Origin: Paraburkholderia sp. SG-MS1
Lineage (GTDB): Bacteria > Pseudomonadota > Gammaproteobacteria > Burkholderiales > Burkholderiaceae
Direction of reading: 5' to 3'
Assembly (NCBI RefSeq): GCF_012275575.1
Contig: NZ_NPIH01000242.1
Coordinates: forward strand, 65,141 to 129,140
Length of the DNA stretch: 64,000 bases
The notes under the pieces are model-generated. The model made no database searches. It was not told the origin of the DNA and worked only from the letters and a program-made list of their open reading frames with translations. The translations under genes and the position numbers were made by a program. Shown here one piece after another: positions 1 to 7,664 of the stretch; the first letter of the stretch is position 1; every line of letters starts with the position of its first letter.

Positions 1-454
1 CCGCCTCGACCCGCCGCTGCGTCAGCAGCGCGATCGCGAAGCGATCCGCGCGGGTCTCGTCGACGGCACGATCGACGCGATCTGCTCGGACCACACGCCG
101 GTCGACGATGACGAAAAGCTGCTGCCGTTCGCCGAAGCCACGCCGGGCGCAACCGGGCTGGAACTGTTCCTGTCACTGACGGTGAAATGGGCCGACGAAG
201 CGGACGTGCCGCTCGCCAAGGCGCTGAACCGCATCACGGCGGCGCCGGCCGACGTGCTCGACCTGAACGCGGCCGGCCGCATCGCGGTGGGCGCGGTGGC
301 CGACCTCTGCGTGTTCGACCGTCACGCGCATTGGCGCGTCGAGCCACGCGCATTGAAGAGCCAGGGGCACAACACGCCCTTCCTCGGTTACGAACTGCCG
401 GCGCGCGTGCGGGCGACCATCGTATCCGGTCACCTCGCGTTCGAGCAGCGCTGA
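1..454 (+). CDS. pyrC: Dihydroorotase, C-terminal part (cut by left edge)
   Basis: This is the last 150 or so codons of an amidohydrolase-fold dihydroorotase, which closes carbamoyl-aspartate to dihydroorotate in pyrimidine synthesis. The open frame enters at base 2 and stops at 452-454. The segment CSDHTPVDDDEK carries the Asp-His of the late metal-site motif of class I dihydroorotases, followed by a PFAEATPGATGLE block and the C-terminal small beta domain (GRIAVGAVADLCVFD). In Burkholderiales this class usually follows pyrB, which would lie left of the window. The metal-binding HxH near the N terminus is not in view, so whether this is an active enzyme or an inactive PyrX-type partner of PyrB cannot be decided here. 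Confidence 0.85.
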   Translation, partial: RLDPPLRQQRDREAIRAGLVDGTIDAICSDHTPVDDDEKLLPFAEATPGATGLELFLSLTVKWADEADVPLAKALNRITAAPADVLDLNAAGRIAVGAVADLCVFDRHAHWRVEPRALKSQGHNTPFLGYELPARVRATIVSGHLAFEQR

Positions 455-518
455 TCGCCACGGCATCCTGTCCCTCATAGCACGCACGGCCATTGCCCAG
501 TCACGGAACGCTCCGACC

Positions 519-1352
519 ATGAAGCTCGCGTTACGCAAAGCCCGTCTGATCGCGCATCTGCTGCACGGTATGTGGACCGTGGCGACGCGCTTTCCCGGCG
601 CCGGCGCTGAACGGCGTCACGCGCTCAATCGCGCGTGGTCGCTAAAGATGCTGCGCCTGTGCGGCATGCGGCTCGTCGTGCATAACGACAATGCACGGCT
701 CGAGCGCGGCGCGCTGGTGGTCGCCAATCACATCTCGTGGATCGACATCTACGTGATCAATGCGTGGCGGCCCACGCCCTTCGTGTCGAAGGCGGAGATC
801 CGGCAATGGCCGGTGGTCGGCTGGCTCGCGCAGCAACTGGATACGGTGTTCATCCAGCGCGAGAAGCGCAGCGACGCTAAGCGGATCATGCACGAGCTAT
901 CGGACCGTCTGAGCGCGGGCGAGCTCATGTGCGTGTTTCCCGAAGGCACCACGTCCGACGGACTCGCGCTGCTGCCGTTTCACGCGAATATGTTCCAGGC
1001 GGCGGTGTCGGCGGCGGCGCCCGTGCAGCCGCTGTGCATCATGTATGAAGACGCGCAGGGCCGGCAGTCCACCGCGCCCGCGTATATCGACGACCTGTCG
1101 CTAGCCGATTCGCTGAACCTGCTGTTGCGCGGCGGCCCGCTGACCGCGCACGTGTATGTGGGCGAGCCGCTCGCACCGGGCGCGGACCGGCGAGCCCTGG
1201 CCGCGCAAGCGGAAGCGATCATCGGCGAAACATTGCGGGAGATGCAGCGAGGCACCGCTAAAGCGGGAGCGGTCGTGGCGGAAGAGACCGCATTGTCCGC
1301 TGCGACGGGGGCGCTGATCGAGCCCGCCGACCGGTCGGGTCATTCGGCTTGA
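519..1352 (+). CDS. plsC: 1-acyl-sn-glycerol-3-phosphate acyltransferase family protein
   Basis: A 277-residue membrane-associated acyltransferase expected to transfer a fatty acyl chain to lysophosphatidic acid, or to a related lipid, at the inner membrane. The H-x4-D catalytic motif lies in NHISWID (H71, D76). The acceptor-binding FPEGT block is at residues 140-144 (FPEGTTSDG). The N-terminal 25 residues are hydrophobic and basic, as expected for membrane attachment. The gene starts 64 bases after the pyrC stop on the same strand and may be cotranscribed with it. The last 35 residues are Ala-rich and poorly conserved in character. An ornithine-lipid acyltransferase is a possible alternative, because the same family motifs serve both reactions. 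Confidence 0.85.
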   Translation: MKLALRKARLIAHLLHGMWTVATRFPGAGAERRHALNRAWSLKMLRLCGMRLVVHNDNARLERGALVVANHISWIDIYVINAWRPTPFVSKAEIRQWPVVGWLAQQLDTVFIQREKRSDAKRIMHELSDRLSAGELMCVFPEGTTSDGLALLPFHANMFQAAVSAAAPVQPLCIMYEDAQGRQSTAPAYIDDLSLADSLNLLLRGGPLTAHVYVGEPLAPGADRRALAAQAEAIIGETLREMQRGTAKAGAVVAEETALSAATGALIEPADRSGHSA

Positions 1353-1475
1353 TGTCTGGCTGGGTGCCGGCTTAAGCGCGCGGTTTGACGCCGGACCTCG
1401 CGACTTGCGCTGGCGGCTGCTTCGACGTTCTGTCCGGCGCTCCGGCCCATTCTCCGCGCACCAGCTCGCACAGGT

Positions 1476-2339
1476 CTAGTTGCCGCCGCCCGGCACGCGG
1501 CACGACTCGCAGTCGACCTGCGTCAGCGTGCGTTCCGCGGGATCTTGCGCAAGCCGCACCGCGGACAGTTTCTCACCCCACACGCAACCCGAATCGAGTC
1601 CGATCAGGTTCTCTCGCATCAGCAAACCGAGGGCGGCCCAATGGCCGAACACGACGGTGACGTCCGCGGTCTTGCGCGACGGCACGTCGAACCATGGCAC
1701 GCAGCCCGACGGCGCGGAGTTCAAGGTGCCGCTGCTGCTGAAATCCATCGCGCCTTCCGCATTGCAGAAGCGGATGCGCGTCAACGCGCTGCACGTCACG
1801 CGCAAGCGGTCGATGCCCTTGAGGCCCGGCTTCCAGCGGTTGGGCTCATTGCCGTACAAACCGGCAAGCGTTTCCTTCCAGTTCGGCGCGCGCAATGCGC
1901 GTTGCAACTCGTCGGCGAGTTCGAGCGTCAAGTTCACGTCCCATTGCGGCAGGACGCCCGCATGCACCATCAGCATGCCGTTCTCGAAATAGGCGAGCGG
2001 GCGGTGGCGCACCCAGTCGAGCAGGTCGGCGGCGTCCGGTGCGGCGAGAATCTCGTCGATCGTGTCGCCTTTCTTCGACTTGCGAATCCCCGCCGACACG
2101 GACAGCAGATGCAGATCGTGATTGCCCAGCACCGGCACTGCGCGCTCGCCGAGCGCGATCACGTCGCGTAGCGTGGCGAGCGATTCGGAGCCCCGGTTGA
2201 TCAGGTCGCCCGCGAACCACAGCGGCGTACCGGCGGGCGGCGCGGCCTTGGCGAGCAATTGCTGGAAGGGCTTGCGGCAGCCCTGCAGATCGCCGAAAGC
2301 CAAAGGGACCAAAGAAGAGGAAGCGGTGGAGGGTGTCAT
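1476..2339 (-). CDS. apaH: Symmetrical bis(5'-nucleosyl)-tetraphosphatase
   Basis: A 287-residue calcineurin-type metallophosphoesterase that splits Ap4A symmetrically to two ADP. Family blocks appear in order: GDLQGC (residues 16-21), GDLINRG (44-50), GNHDLHLLS (72-80) and HAGVLPQWD further on. Gln in place of the His of GDxHG is usual in the ApaH branch of Pseudomonas and Burkholderia. The open frame extends far upstream, to about 3100, only because of overlap with the divergent reductase gene. The ATG at 2337-2339 gives the expected family length (E. coli protein is 282 residues) and the right N terminus. In Burkholderia, apaH commonly flanks the O-antigen locus, as it does here. Confidence 0.93.
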   Translation of the reverse strand: MTPSTASSSLVPLAFGDLQGCRKPFQQLLAKAAPPAGTPLWFAGDLINRGSESLATLRDVIALGERAVPVLGNHDLHLLSVSAGIRKSKKGDTIDEILAAPDAADLLDWVRHRPLAYFENGMLMVHAGVLPQWDVNLTLELADELQRALRAPNWKETLAGLYGNEPNRWKPGLKGIDRLRVTCSALTRIRFCNAEGAMDFSSSGTLNSAPSGCVPWFDVPSRKTADVTVVFGHWAALGLLMRENLIGLDSGCVWGEKLSAVRLAQDPAERTLTQVDCESCRVPGGGN

Positions 2340-2531
2340 CAAGGAGTCGGTGCGGTTCGATACTCGCGGTGACGCACGAGGCGTGCCGCGTTGAGCAGTG
2401 CAACATGCTAGCGTGACATAATAGCCCGTTTGATGCTCCGATTTCGCGCCGGTCGCCGCTAGCAGGCGGCTTCGCATGCACCGCGCGCGATATTGCAACA
2501 CAACAGGATGACCCTCGTGAACGGAGAATGC
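2340..2531. promoter_or_regulatory. Divergent promoter region, apaH / rmd-like gene
   Basis: A 192-base gap between two genes that face away from each other. A plausible plus-strand -10 element CATAAT is at 2417-2422, but the nearest -35-like hexamer, TTGAGC at 2391-2396, is 20 bases away, which is long for sigma-70. GGAG at 2523-2526 sits 5 bases before the ATG at 2532 and supports that start. No clear element was found for apaH. Confidence 0.25.
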
Positions 2532-3443
2532 ATGTCGTCTATTCATGCGAAGCCACCTATCCGTACGCTCGTCACCGGTGCGAGCGGCTTTACCGGCCGC
2601 TATCTGGTTGAAAAGCTGCTCGGCCGCGGCCATACCGTCATCGAAACGACGGCCAGCCGCGACGAACCGGAAACGCCGACGCGGCTCAGGCTCGACATCA
2701 CGTCGCCGGAGGCCTGCCGCCGCGTGATCGAAACCGCACGGCCCGACTACCTTGTGCACCTCGCCGCGATCAGCTTCGTGGGCCATAGCGATCCGCTCGA
2801 CTTTTATCGCGTCAACGTGCTCGGCACGCTGAATCTGCTCGAAGCGTGCGACGCCGTCGGCCATACGCCGCGCAAGGTGCTGATTGCTAGCAGCGCGAAC
2901 GTCTACGGCAATGTGAGCGGCGAAGCAATCGACGAAAGCTGTCCGCTCACGCCGGTCAATCACTATGCGGCCAGCAAGGCGGCCATGGAAACGATGGTGC
3001 GTACATGGTTCGAGCGCTTGTCGATCCTGATCGTGCGTCCGTTCAATTACACCGGCCGCGGCCAGGCGCCGAACTTCCTCGTGCCGAAGATCGTCGAGCA
3101 TTTCGCGCGCCGGGCGCCGTCGATCGAACTCGGCAATATCGACGTCGCGCGTGACTTCTCGGACGTGCGTTACGTGGCGAGCGCGTACGACGCGTTGCTC
3201 GATTCCGCCGCCGCATCAGACATCGTCAACGTCTGCACCGGCACGCCCTACACGTTGCGCAGCATTCTTTCGGCCGCTAGCGAGCTGACCGGGCATGAGC
3301 TCGAAGTCCGCATCAATCCCGCATTCGTGCGCAAAACCGACGTGAAGGTGCTGGCCGGATCGCCAGCCAAATTGCGTGCGCTGGTGCCGGCGGTCGAGTC
3401 GATTCCGTTCATCGATACGCTGCGTTGGATGCTCGCTGCATAA
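2532..3443 (+). CDS. rmd: NAD(P)-dependent sugar reductase, probable GDP-4-dehydro-6-deoxy-D-mannose reductase
   Basis: A 303-residue extended short-chain dehydrogenase. The Rossmann motif is TGASGFTG (residues 15-22), and the catalytic Tyr-Lys pair is in YAASK. The blocks FNYTGRGQAPNF and NIDVARDFSDVRYV match the layout of Pseudomonas Rmd, which reduces GDP-4-keto-6-deoxymannose to GDP-D-rhamnose. The substrate maker Gmd is not in the window, so the assignment stays provisional; a dTDP- or UDP-sugar reductase is possible. The start at 2532 is preferred over ATGs at 2493 and 2508 because it has GGAG 5 bases upstream and removes a non-family N-terminal extension. It lies between apaH and the rfb operon. 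Confidence 0.62.
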   Translation: MSSIHAKPPIRTLVTGASGFTGRYLVEKLLGRGHTVIETTASRDEPETPTRLRLDITSPEACRRVIETARPDYLVHLAAISFVGHSDPLDFYRVNVLGTLNLLEACDAVGHTPRKVLIASSANVYGNVSGEAIDESCPLTPVNHYAASKAAMETMVRTWFERLSILIVRPFNYTGRGQAPNFLVPKIVEHFARRAPSIELGNIDVARDFSDVRYVASAYDALLDSAAASDIVNVCTGTPYTLRSILSAASELTGHELEVRINPAFVRKTDVKVLAGSPAKLRALVPAVESIPFIDTLRWMLAA

Positions 3444-3759
3444 CGCGCGGCATCCCCGGTTAGCGCTCACATCGCTATTTGCGTTGCTTATCGCCGGCTG
3501 ATTGCAGTCTGTTATTGCGCCGCGTATGCGCCTGCGCCTGCCACTTCCCGCAGGGACGCGTGCCTGACGGTCGCTTTCCGATCGTTGCGCGTCGCTCGCC
3601 GCGCGCCATGCCGCGCGCCATTTTTCCCGCCTGGCCGGCACCGCCCCGCGCGCCTGGACGCGGTCTGCCATACCGGCTGGCGCGAGCGTTTCACACCAAA
3701 AATCTCATAATTCAGGTCAACGGCAACCAAACTTGTCAAGCTGTTTCAAGTTGTTAGGG

Positions 3760-3791
3760 TTGCTAGTTTTTGCCGGGGGCGGCTTTATAAT
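3760..3791 (+). promoter_or_regulatory. Candidate promoter of the rfb operon
   Basis: A perfect -10 hexamer TATAAT lies at 3786-3791 in an AT-rich pocket. The best -35-like hexamer, TTGCTA at 3760-3765, gives a 20-base spacer, so the -35 is uncertain and an activator may be needed. A start near 3798 would leave a leader of about 135 bases before rfbB. Confidence 0.4.
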
Positions 3792-3855
3792 CGGGGCATC
3801 ATAAAATTGGCGTCTGAGCGTCTGCTTACGTCAAGGGCGGAGACGAGGGGCGCCT

Positions 3856-3909
3856 GCAGAATCGGAACACCACCGGGGTGAGCAGGCCGGCGAGCCCATT
3901 CCGACCTGC
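3856..3909 (+). promoter_or_regulatory. Imperfect hairpin in the rfbB leader
   Basis: GCAG-aa-TCGGAA (3856-3867) can pair with TTCCGA-c-CTGC (3899-3909). A small inner stem CACC (3868-3871) / GGTG (3877-3880) sits in the loop. The outer loop is long (31 bases), so stability is uncertain. The element lies just upstream of the rfbB ribosome site and could affect translation or transcript elongation. No ops/JUMPstart sequence was recognised. Confidence 0.25.
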
Positions 3910-3933
3910 CACTAACATCTAAAAGGGAATTTC

Positions 3934-4995
3934 ATGATCCTGGTAACGGGCGGCGCCGGTTTTATCGGCGCCAATTTCGTGCTCGACTGGCTCGATGCCT
4001 CCGACGAAGCGGTGCTCAACGTAGACAAGCTGACCTACGCTGGCAACCTTGGCACGCTCAAGTCGCAACAGGGCAATCCCAAACACGTCTTCGCGCGCGT
4101 GGATATCTGCGATCGCGCCGCGCTCGACGCGCTGTTCGCCGAGCACAAGCCGCGTGCCGTTTTGCACTTCGCCGCCGAGAGCCACGTGGATCGTTCGATT
4201 CACGGCCCGGCCGACTTCGTGCAGACCAACGTGGTCGGCACCTTCACGTTGCTCGAAGCCACCCGCAGCTATTGGAACACGCTCGGCGAAGGCGATAAGG
4301 CAGCATTCCGCTTCCTGCATGTGTCGACCGACGAAGTGTTCGGCTCGCTGTCCGCTACCGATCCGCAATTCTCCGAAACCACGCCGTATGCGCCGAACAG
4401 TCCTTATTCGGCGACCAAGGCGGGCTCCGATCACCTCGTGCGCGCCTACCATCACACGTATGGCCTGCCGGTGCTCACGACGAACTGCTCGAACAACTAC
4501 GGCCCGTACCAGTTCCCCGAAAAGCTGATTCCGCTGATGATCGCCAACGCGCTCGGTGGCAAGCCGCTGCCGGTCTACGGCGACGGTCAGAACGTGCGGG
4601 ACTGGCTGTACGTCGGCGACCATTGCAGCGCGATCCGCGAAGTGCTCGCGCGCGGCACGCCGGGCGAGACCTACAACGTGGGCGGCTGGAACGAGAAGAA
4701 GAACCTCGAAGTCGTGCACACGCTGTGCGACCTGCTCGATCAACTGCGTCCGAAGGCGGGCGCTTCGTATCGCGATCAGATCACGTATGTGAAGGATCGT
4801 CCGGGCCACGACCGCCGTTATGCCATCGACGCTCGCAAGCTCGAACGCGAACTCGGCTGGAAGCCGGCGGAGACGTTCGAGACGGGGCTCGCGAAGACGG
4901 TCCAGTGGTATCTGGACAATCAGGCCTGGTCCGACGAAGTCGCCTCGGGCGAATATCGCAAGTGGGTTGAGACCAACTACGCGCAGCGCGCGTAA
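3934..4995 (+). CDS. rfbB: dTDP-glucose 4,6-dehydratase
   Basis: A 353-residue extended SDR enzyme that converts dTDP-glucose to dTDP-4-keto-6-deoxyglucose, the second step of dTDP-L-rhamnose synthesis in the cytoplasm. The NAD-binding motif GGAGFIG is at residues 6-12. The dehydratase signature STDEVFG is at 131-137, with the D133-E134 pair expected to drive water elimination. The catalytic Tyr-Lys is Y158/K162 (YSATK). Length matches RmlB homologues (about 350). It opens the rfbBACD operon, 10 bases before rfbA, behind an AAGGGA ribosome site. Confidence 0.97.
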   Translation: MILVTGGAGFIGANFVLDWLDASDEAVLNVDKLTYAGNLGTLKSQQGNPKHVFARVDICDRAALDALFAEHKPRAVLHFAAESHVDRSIHGPADFVQTNVVGTFTLLEATRSYWNTLGEGDKAAFRFLHVSTDEVFGSLSATDPQFSETTPYAPNSPYSATKAGSDHLVRAYHHTYGLPVLTTNCSNNYGPYQFPEKLIPLMIANALGGKPLPVYGDGQNVRDWLYVGDHCSAIREVLARGTPGETYNVGGWNEKKNLEVVHTLCDLLDQLRPKAGASYRDQITYVKDRPGHDRRYAIDARKLERELGWKPAETFETGLAKTVQWYLDNQAWSDEVASGEYRKWVETNYAQRA

Positions 4996-5005
4996 AGGCA
5001 CGGCA

Positions 5006-5899
5006 ATGGCGCGCAAAGGCATTATTCTCGCGGGCGGATCGGGCACACGCCTGTATCCGATCACGCACGTCGTCTCCAAGCAACTGCTGCCGGTCTACGA
5101 CAAGCCGATGATCTACTACCCGCTGTCCACGCTGATGGTGGCGGGCATTCGCGACGTGCTGATCATCTCCACGCCGCAAGACACGCCGCGTTTCGAAGCG
5201 ATGCTCGGCGACGGCAGCCAGTGGGGCATGAACATCCAGTACGCGGTGCAGCCTTCGCCCGACGGTCTCGCACAGGCTTTCATCATTGGCCGCGACTTCG
5301 TGGGCAACGATCCGTCGGCGCTGATTCTCGGCGACAACATCTTCTACGGCCACGATCTCGCGAAGCAACTCGAACGCGCGAATCACCAGGACGAAGGCGC
5401 CACCGTGTTCGCCTATCACGTGCACGATCCGGAGCGCTACGGCGTGGTCGAATTCGACAAGCAGTTCCGCGCGTTGTCGATCGAGGAGAAGCCGGCCAAA
5501 CCGCGTTCGAACTACGCGGTCACCGGTTTGTACTTCTACGACAGGCAGGTTTGCGATATCGCGGCGGACATCAAGCCGTCGCCGCGCGGCGAGCTCGAAA
5601 TCACCGACGTCAACTCGCGTTACCTCGCCAATGCCGCGCTCAACGTCGAGATCATGGGCCGCGGTTACGCGTGGCTCGACACGGGTACGCACGATTCGCT
5701 GATCGAAGCGGCCACGTTCATCGCGACGCTGCAAAAGCGCCAGGGTCTCGTGGTTGCTTGTCCGGAAGAAATCGCGTACCGGTGCAACTGGATCGACGAC
5801 GAGCAACTGCTGGCGCTCGCCAAACCGCTCGCCAAGAACGCCTACGGGCAGTATCTGCAAAACATTCTTACGGATCACGTCGCATGGCCATCCAGGTAA
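5006..5899 (+). CDS. rfbA: Glucose-1-phosphate thymidylyltransferase
   Basis: A 297-residue nucleotidyltransferase that joins glucose-1-phosphate to dTTP, giving dTDP-glucose. The nucleotide-binding block GGSGTRLYP is at residues 10-18, followed by KQLLPVYDKPM with the substrate-contacting Lys. GDNIFYGHD and the late AWLDTGTHDSL block are also present, as in RmlA. An upstream in-frame ATG at 4820 lies inside rfbB and would add a non-family arginine-rich stretch, so the ATG at 5006 is chosen. The gene follows rfbB by 10 bases and overlaps rfbC by 16 bases. Confidence 0.97.
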   Translation: MARKGIILAGGSGTRLYPITHVVSKQLLPVYDKPMIYYPLSTLMVAGIRDVLIISTPQDTPRFEAMLGDGSQWGMNIQYAVQPSPDGLAQAFIIGRDFVGNDPSALILGDNIFYGHDLAKQLERANHQDEGATVFAYHVHDPERYGVVEFDKQFRALSIEEKPAKPRSNYAVTGLYFYDRQVCDIAADIKPSPRGELEITDVNSRYLANAALNVEIMGRGYAWLDTGTHDSLIEAATFIATLQKRQGLVVACPEEIAYRCNWIDDEQLLALAKPLAKNAYGQYLQNILTDHVAWPSR

Positions 5900-6435
5900 C
5901 CGCTACCGCGCTGCCCGAAGTCAAGCTCATCGAGCCGAAGGTGTTCGGCGATGCGCGAGGATTTTTCTTCGAGAGCTTCAATGCGCTCGAGTTTGCCGAG
6001 AAGGTCGAGGCAGGCGTCGTGTTCGTGCAGGACAACCACTCGCGCTCGGCGAAGGGCGTGCTGCGCGGCCTGCATTACCAGATCCAGAATGCGCAGGGCA
6101 AGCTGGTGCGCGTGGTCGAAGGTGAAGTGTTCGACGTGGCCGTCGACATCCGCAAGAGCTCACCGAATTTCGGCAAGTGGGTGGGCGTGCATCTGTCGGT
6201 GGAGAACCAGCGGCAACTGTGGGTGCCGCCCGGTTTTGCGCATGGCTTCGTGGTGCTGTCCGAATCGGCGCAATTTCTCTACAAGACCACCGACTACTGG
6301 TTCCCCGAGTACGAGCGCAGCATCGTCTGGAACGATCCGGCGATCGGCATCGAATGGCCGTTCGACTTCGAGCCGCTGCTGGCCGCGAAAGACGCGGCAG
6401 GCAAGCGTCTGGCCGATGCCGAAGTCTACGCATAA
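5884..6435 (+). CDS. rfbC: dTDP-4-dehydrorhamnose 3,5-epimerase
   Basis: A 183-residue cupin-fold epimerase that inverts C3 and C5 of dTDP-4-keto-6-deoxyglucose. The catalytic base is H64 in GVLRGLHYQ, and the expected acid is Y132 in FLYKTTDYW. The substrate-binding blocks VEGEVFDVAVDIR and WVPPGFAHGF are intact. Length is that of RmlC (about 180). The ATG at 5884 lies inside the end of rfbA, which indicates translational coupling. The gene order rfbB-A-C-D is common in Burkholderia O-antigen loci. Confidence 0.97.
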   Translation: MAIQVTATALPEVKLIEPKVFGDARGFFFESFNALEFAEKVEAGVVFVQDNHSRSAKGVLRGLHYQIQNAQGKLVRVVEGEVFDVAVDIRKSSPNFGKWVGVHLSVENQRQLWVPPGFAHGFVVLSESAQFLYKTTDYWFPEYERSIVWNDPAIGIEWPFDFEPLLAAKDAAGKRLADAEVYA

Positions 6436-6447
6436 GGGGGTGGCCGG

Positions 6448-7374
6448 ATGAGCGCACACAATGCCACGCGGACAATTCTCGTCACCGGTGTGAACGGCCA
6501 GGTAGGGTACGAGCTTGCGCGCACGCTGCAAGGGCTCGGCACCGTGGTCGCGGTGGACCGCGCGCGGCTGGATCTCTCGAATCCCGATCAGATTCGCGCC
6601 GTAGTGCGCGACGTGCGGCCCGCGCTGATCGTCAATCCCGCGGCTTATACCGCGGTGGACAAGGCGGAGCAGGAGTTCGACCTCGCCATGCGCATCAACG
6701 GCGAAGCACCGGGTGTGCTCGCCGAGGAAGCGAAGAAGCTGGGCGCGGCGCTGATCCACTATTCGACCGATTACGTGTTCAACGGCGAGAAGGACGGCGC
6801 GTACGTCGAGGATGATCCGACCGATCCGCAAAACGCCTACGGGCGCAGCAAGCTCGCGGGCGAGCAGGCGATCGCGGCATCCGGGGCGAATCATCTGGTG
6901 CTGCGCACGAGCTGGGTGTACGGCACGCGCGGCAAGAATTTTCTGCTCACCATGCTGCGCCTGGGCGCCGAGCGGCCTGAATTGAAGGTCGTCGCCGACC
7001 AGTTCGGCGCGCCCACGTGGTGCAACACGATCGCCACACTGAGCGCGCACCTGAGCGCGCAGGCCTTCGCCGCCGAAGACAGCGCGAAGTGGTGGAGCGA
7101 GCGCTCGGGCGTTTATCACCTGTGCGCCGGCGACGCAACTTCGTGGCACGGCTTCGCATCGGCGATCTTCGAACTCGCCGACCTGCCGAACAAGCCAAAC
7201 ACGCTGCCGATTCCAGCGGCCGACTATCCGACGCCGGCCGCACGTCCCGCCAATTCGAGAATGTCCAATGAGAAGCTGGCGCGTGTGTTCGGCGTCGCCG
7301 CGCCGCATTGGCGCGACGCGCTGAAGCTGTGTCTGACGGACGGTTTTCCGAAGTCGCCCGCCGCTCGTTCCTGA
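6448..7374 (+). CDS. rfbD: dTDP-4-dehydrorhamnose reductase
   Basis: A 308-residue SDR that carries out the final NAD(P)H-dependent reduction to dTDP-L-rhamnose. The Rossmann motif TGVNGQVG is at residues 13-20. STDYVFNG is at 106-113, and the catalytic pair is Y131/K135 in YGRSK. The C-terminal SRMSNEKL block, typical of RmlD, is present. The gene follows rfbC by 12 bases. A 290-base gap to manC follows, so manC may have its own promoter. Confidence 0.96.
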   Translation: MSAHNATRTILVTGVNGQVGYELARTLQGLGTVVAVDRARLDLSNPDQIRAVVRDVRPALIVNPAAYTAVDKAEQEFDLAMRINGEAPGVLAEEAKKLGAALIHYSTDYVFNGEKDGAYVEDDPTDPQNAYGRSKLAGEQAIAASGANHLVLRTSWVYGTRGKNFLLTMLRLGAERPELKVVADQFGAPTWCNTIATLSAHLSAQAFAAEDSAKWWSERSGVYHLCAGDATSWHGFASAIFELADLPNKPNTLPIPAADYPTPAARPANSRMSNEKLARVFGVAAPHWRDALKLCLTDGFPKSPAARS

Positions 7375-7664
7375 CGCGCGGTTTCGGCATGGGCTTTTGT
7401 GATGCGATGCGCGAGGCGCCGGGCTTGCTCCGCCGCTTGCTGTTGCAACGCCGCCCCCCGGCGCTGTCTGACGATAGCGAAAGGGGGCGGGGGTAGAATA
7501 TCGTTCGACGAAGGAGACTCGCGCCGGTCCGCCGATGGGTAGGGCGCGCGAACAGTCACGGCGCGCGTATGGCCGTACGACCCGCGTGGTTCGAGGGTCG
7601 TGCCGACTGGCCATCACCGGTGCGGCCACGAGCCGCGTAATAAATACGGTACTGAGAGGACGCT

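Larger units (their letters stand above)
3444..3933. other. 490-base gap before the rfb operon
   Basis: No coding sequence is supported here. The first 250 bases hold only short arginine- and proline-rich frames typical of GC-rich noncoding DNA. From about 3710 the composition turns AT-richer, up to a TATAAT at 3786-3791. The last 140 bases read as a long leader with inverted repeats, ending in an AAGGGA ribosome site 6 bases before the rfbB ATG. Confidence 0.6.

Noticed and set aside
2340..3101. 254-residue N-terminal extension of ApaH
   Set aside because: It lies opposite the rmd-like gene and has no family character; the ATG at 2339 gives the standard ApaH length.
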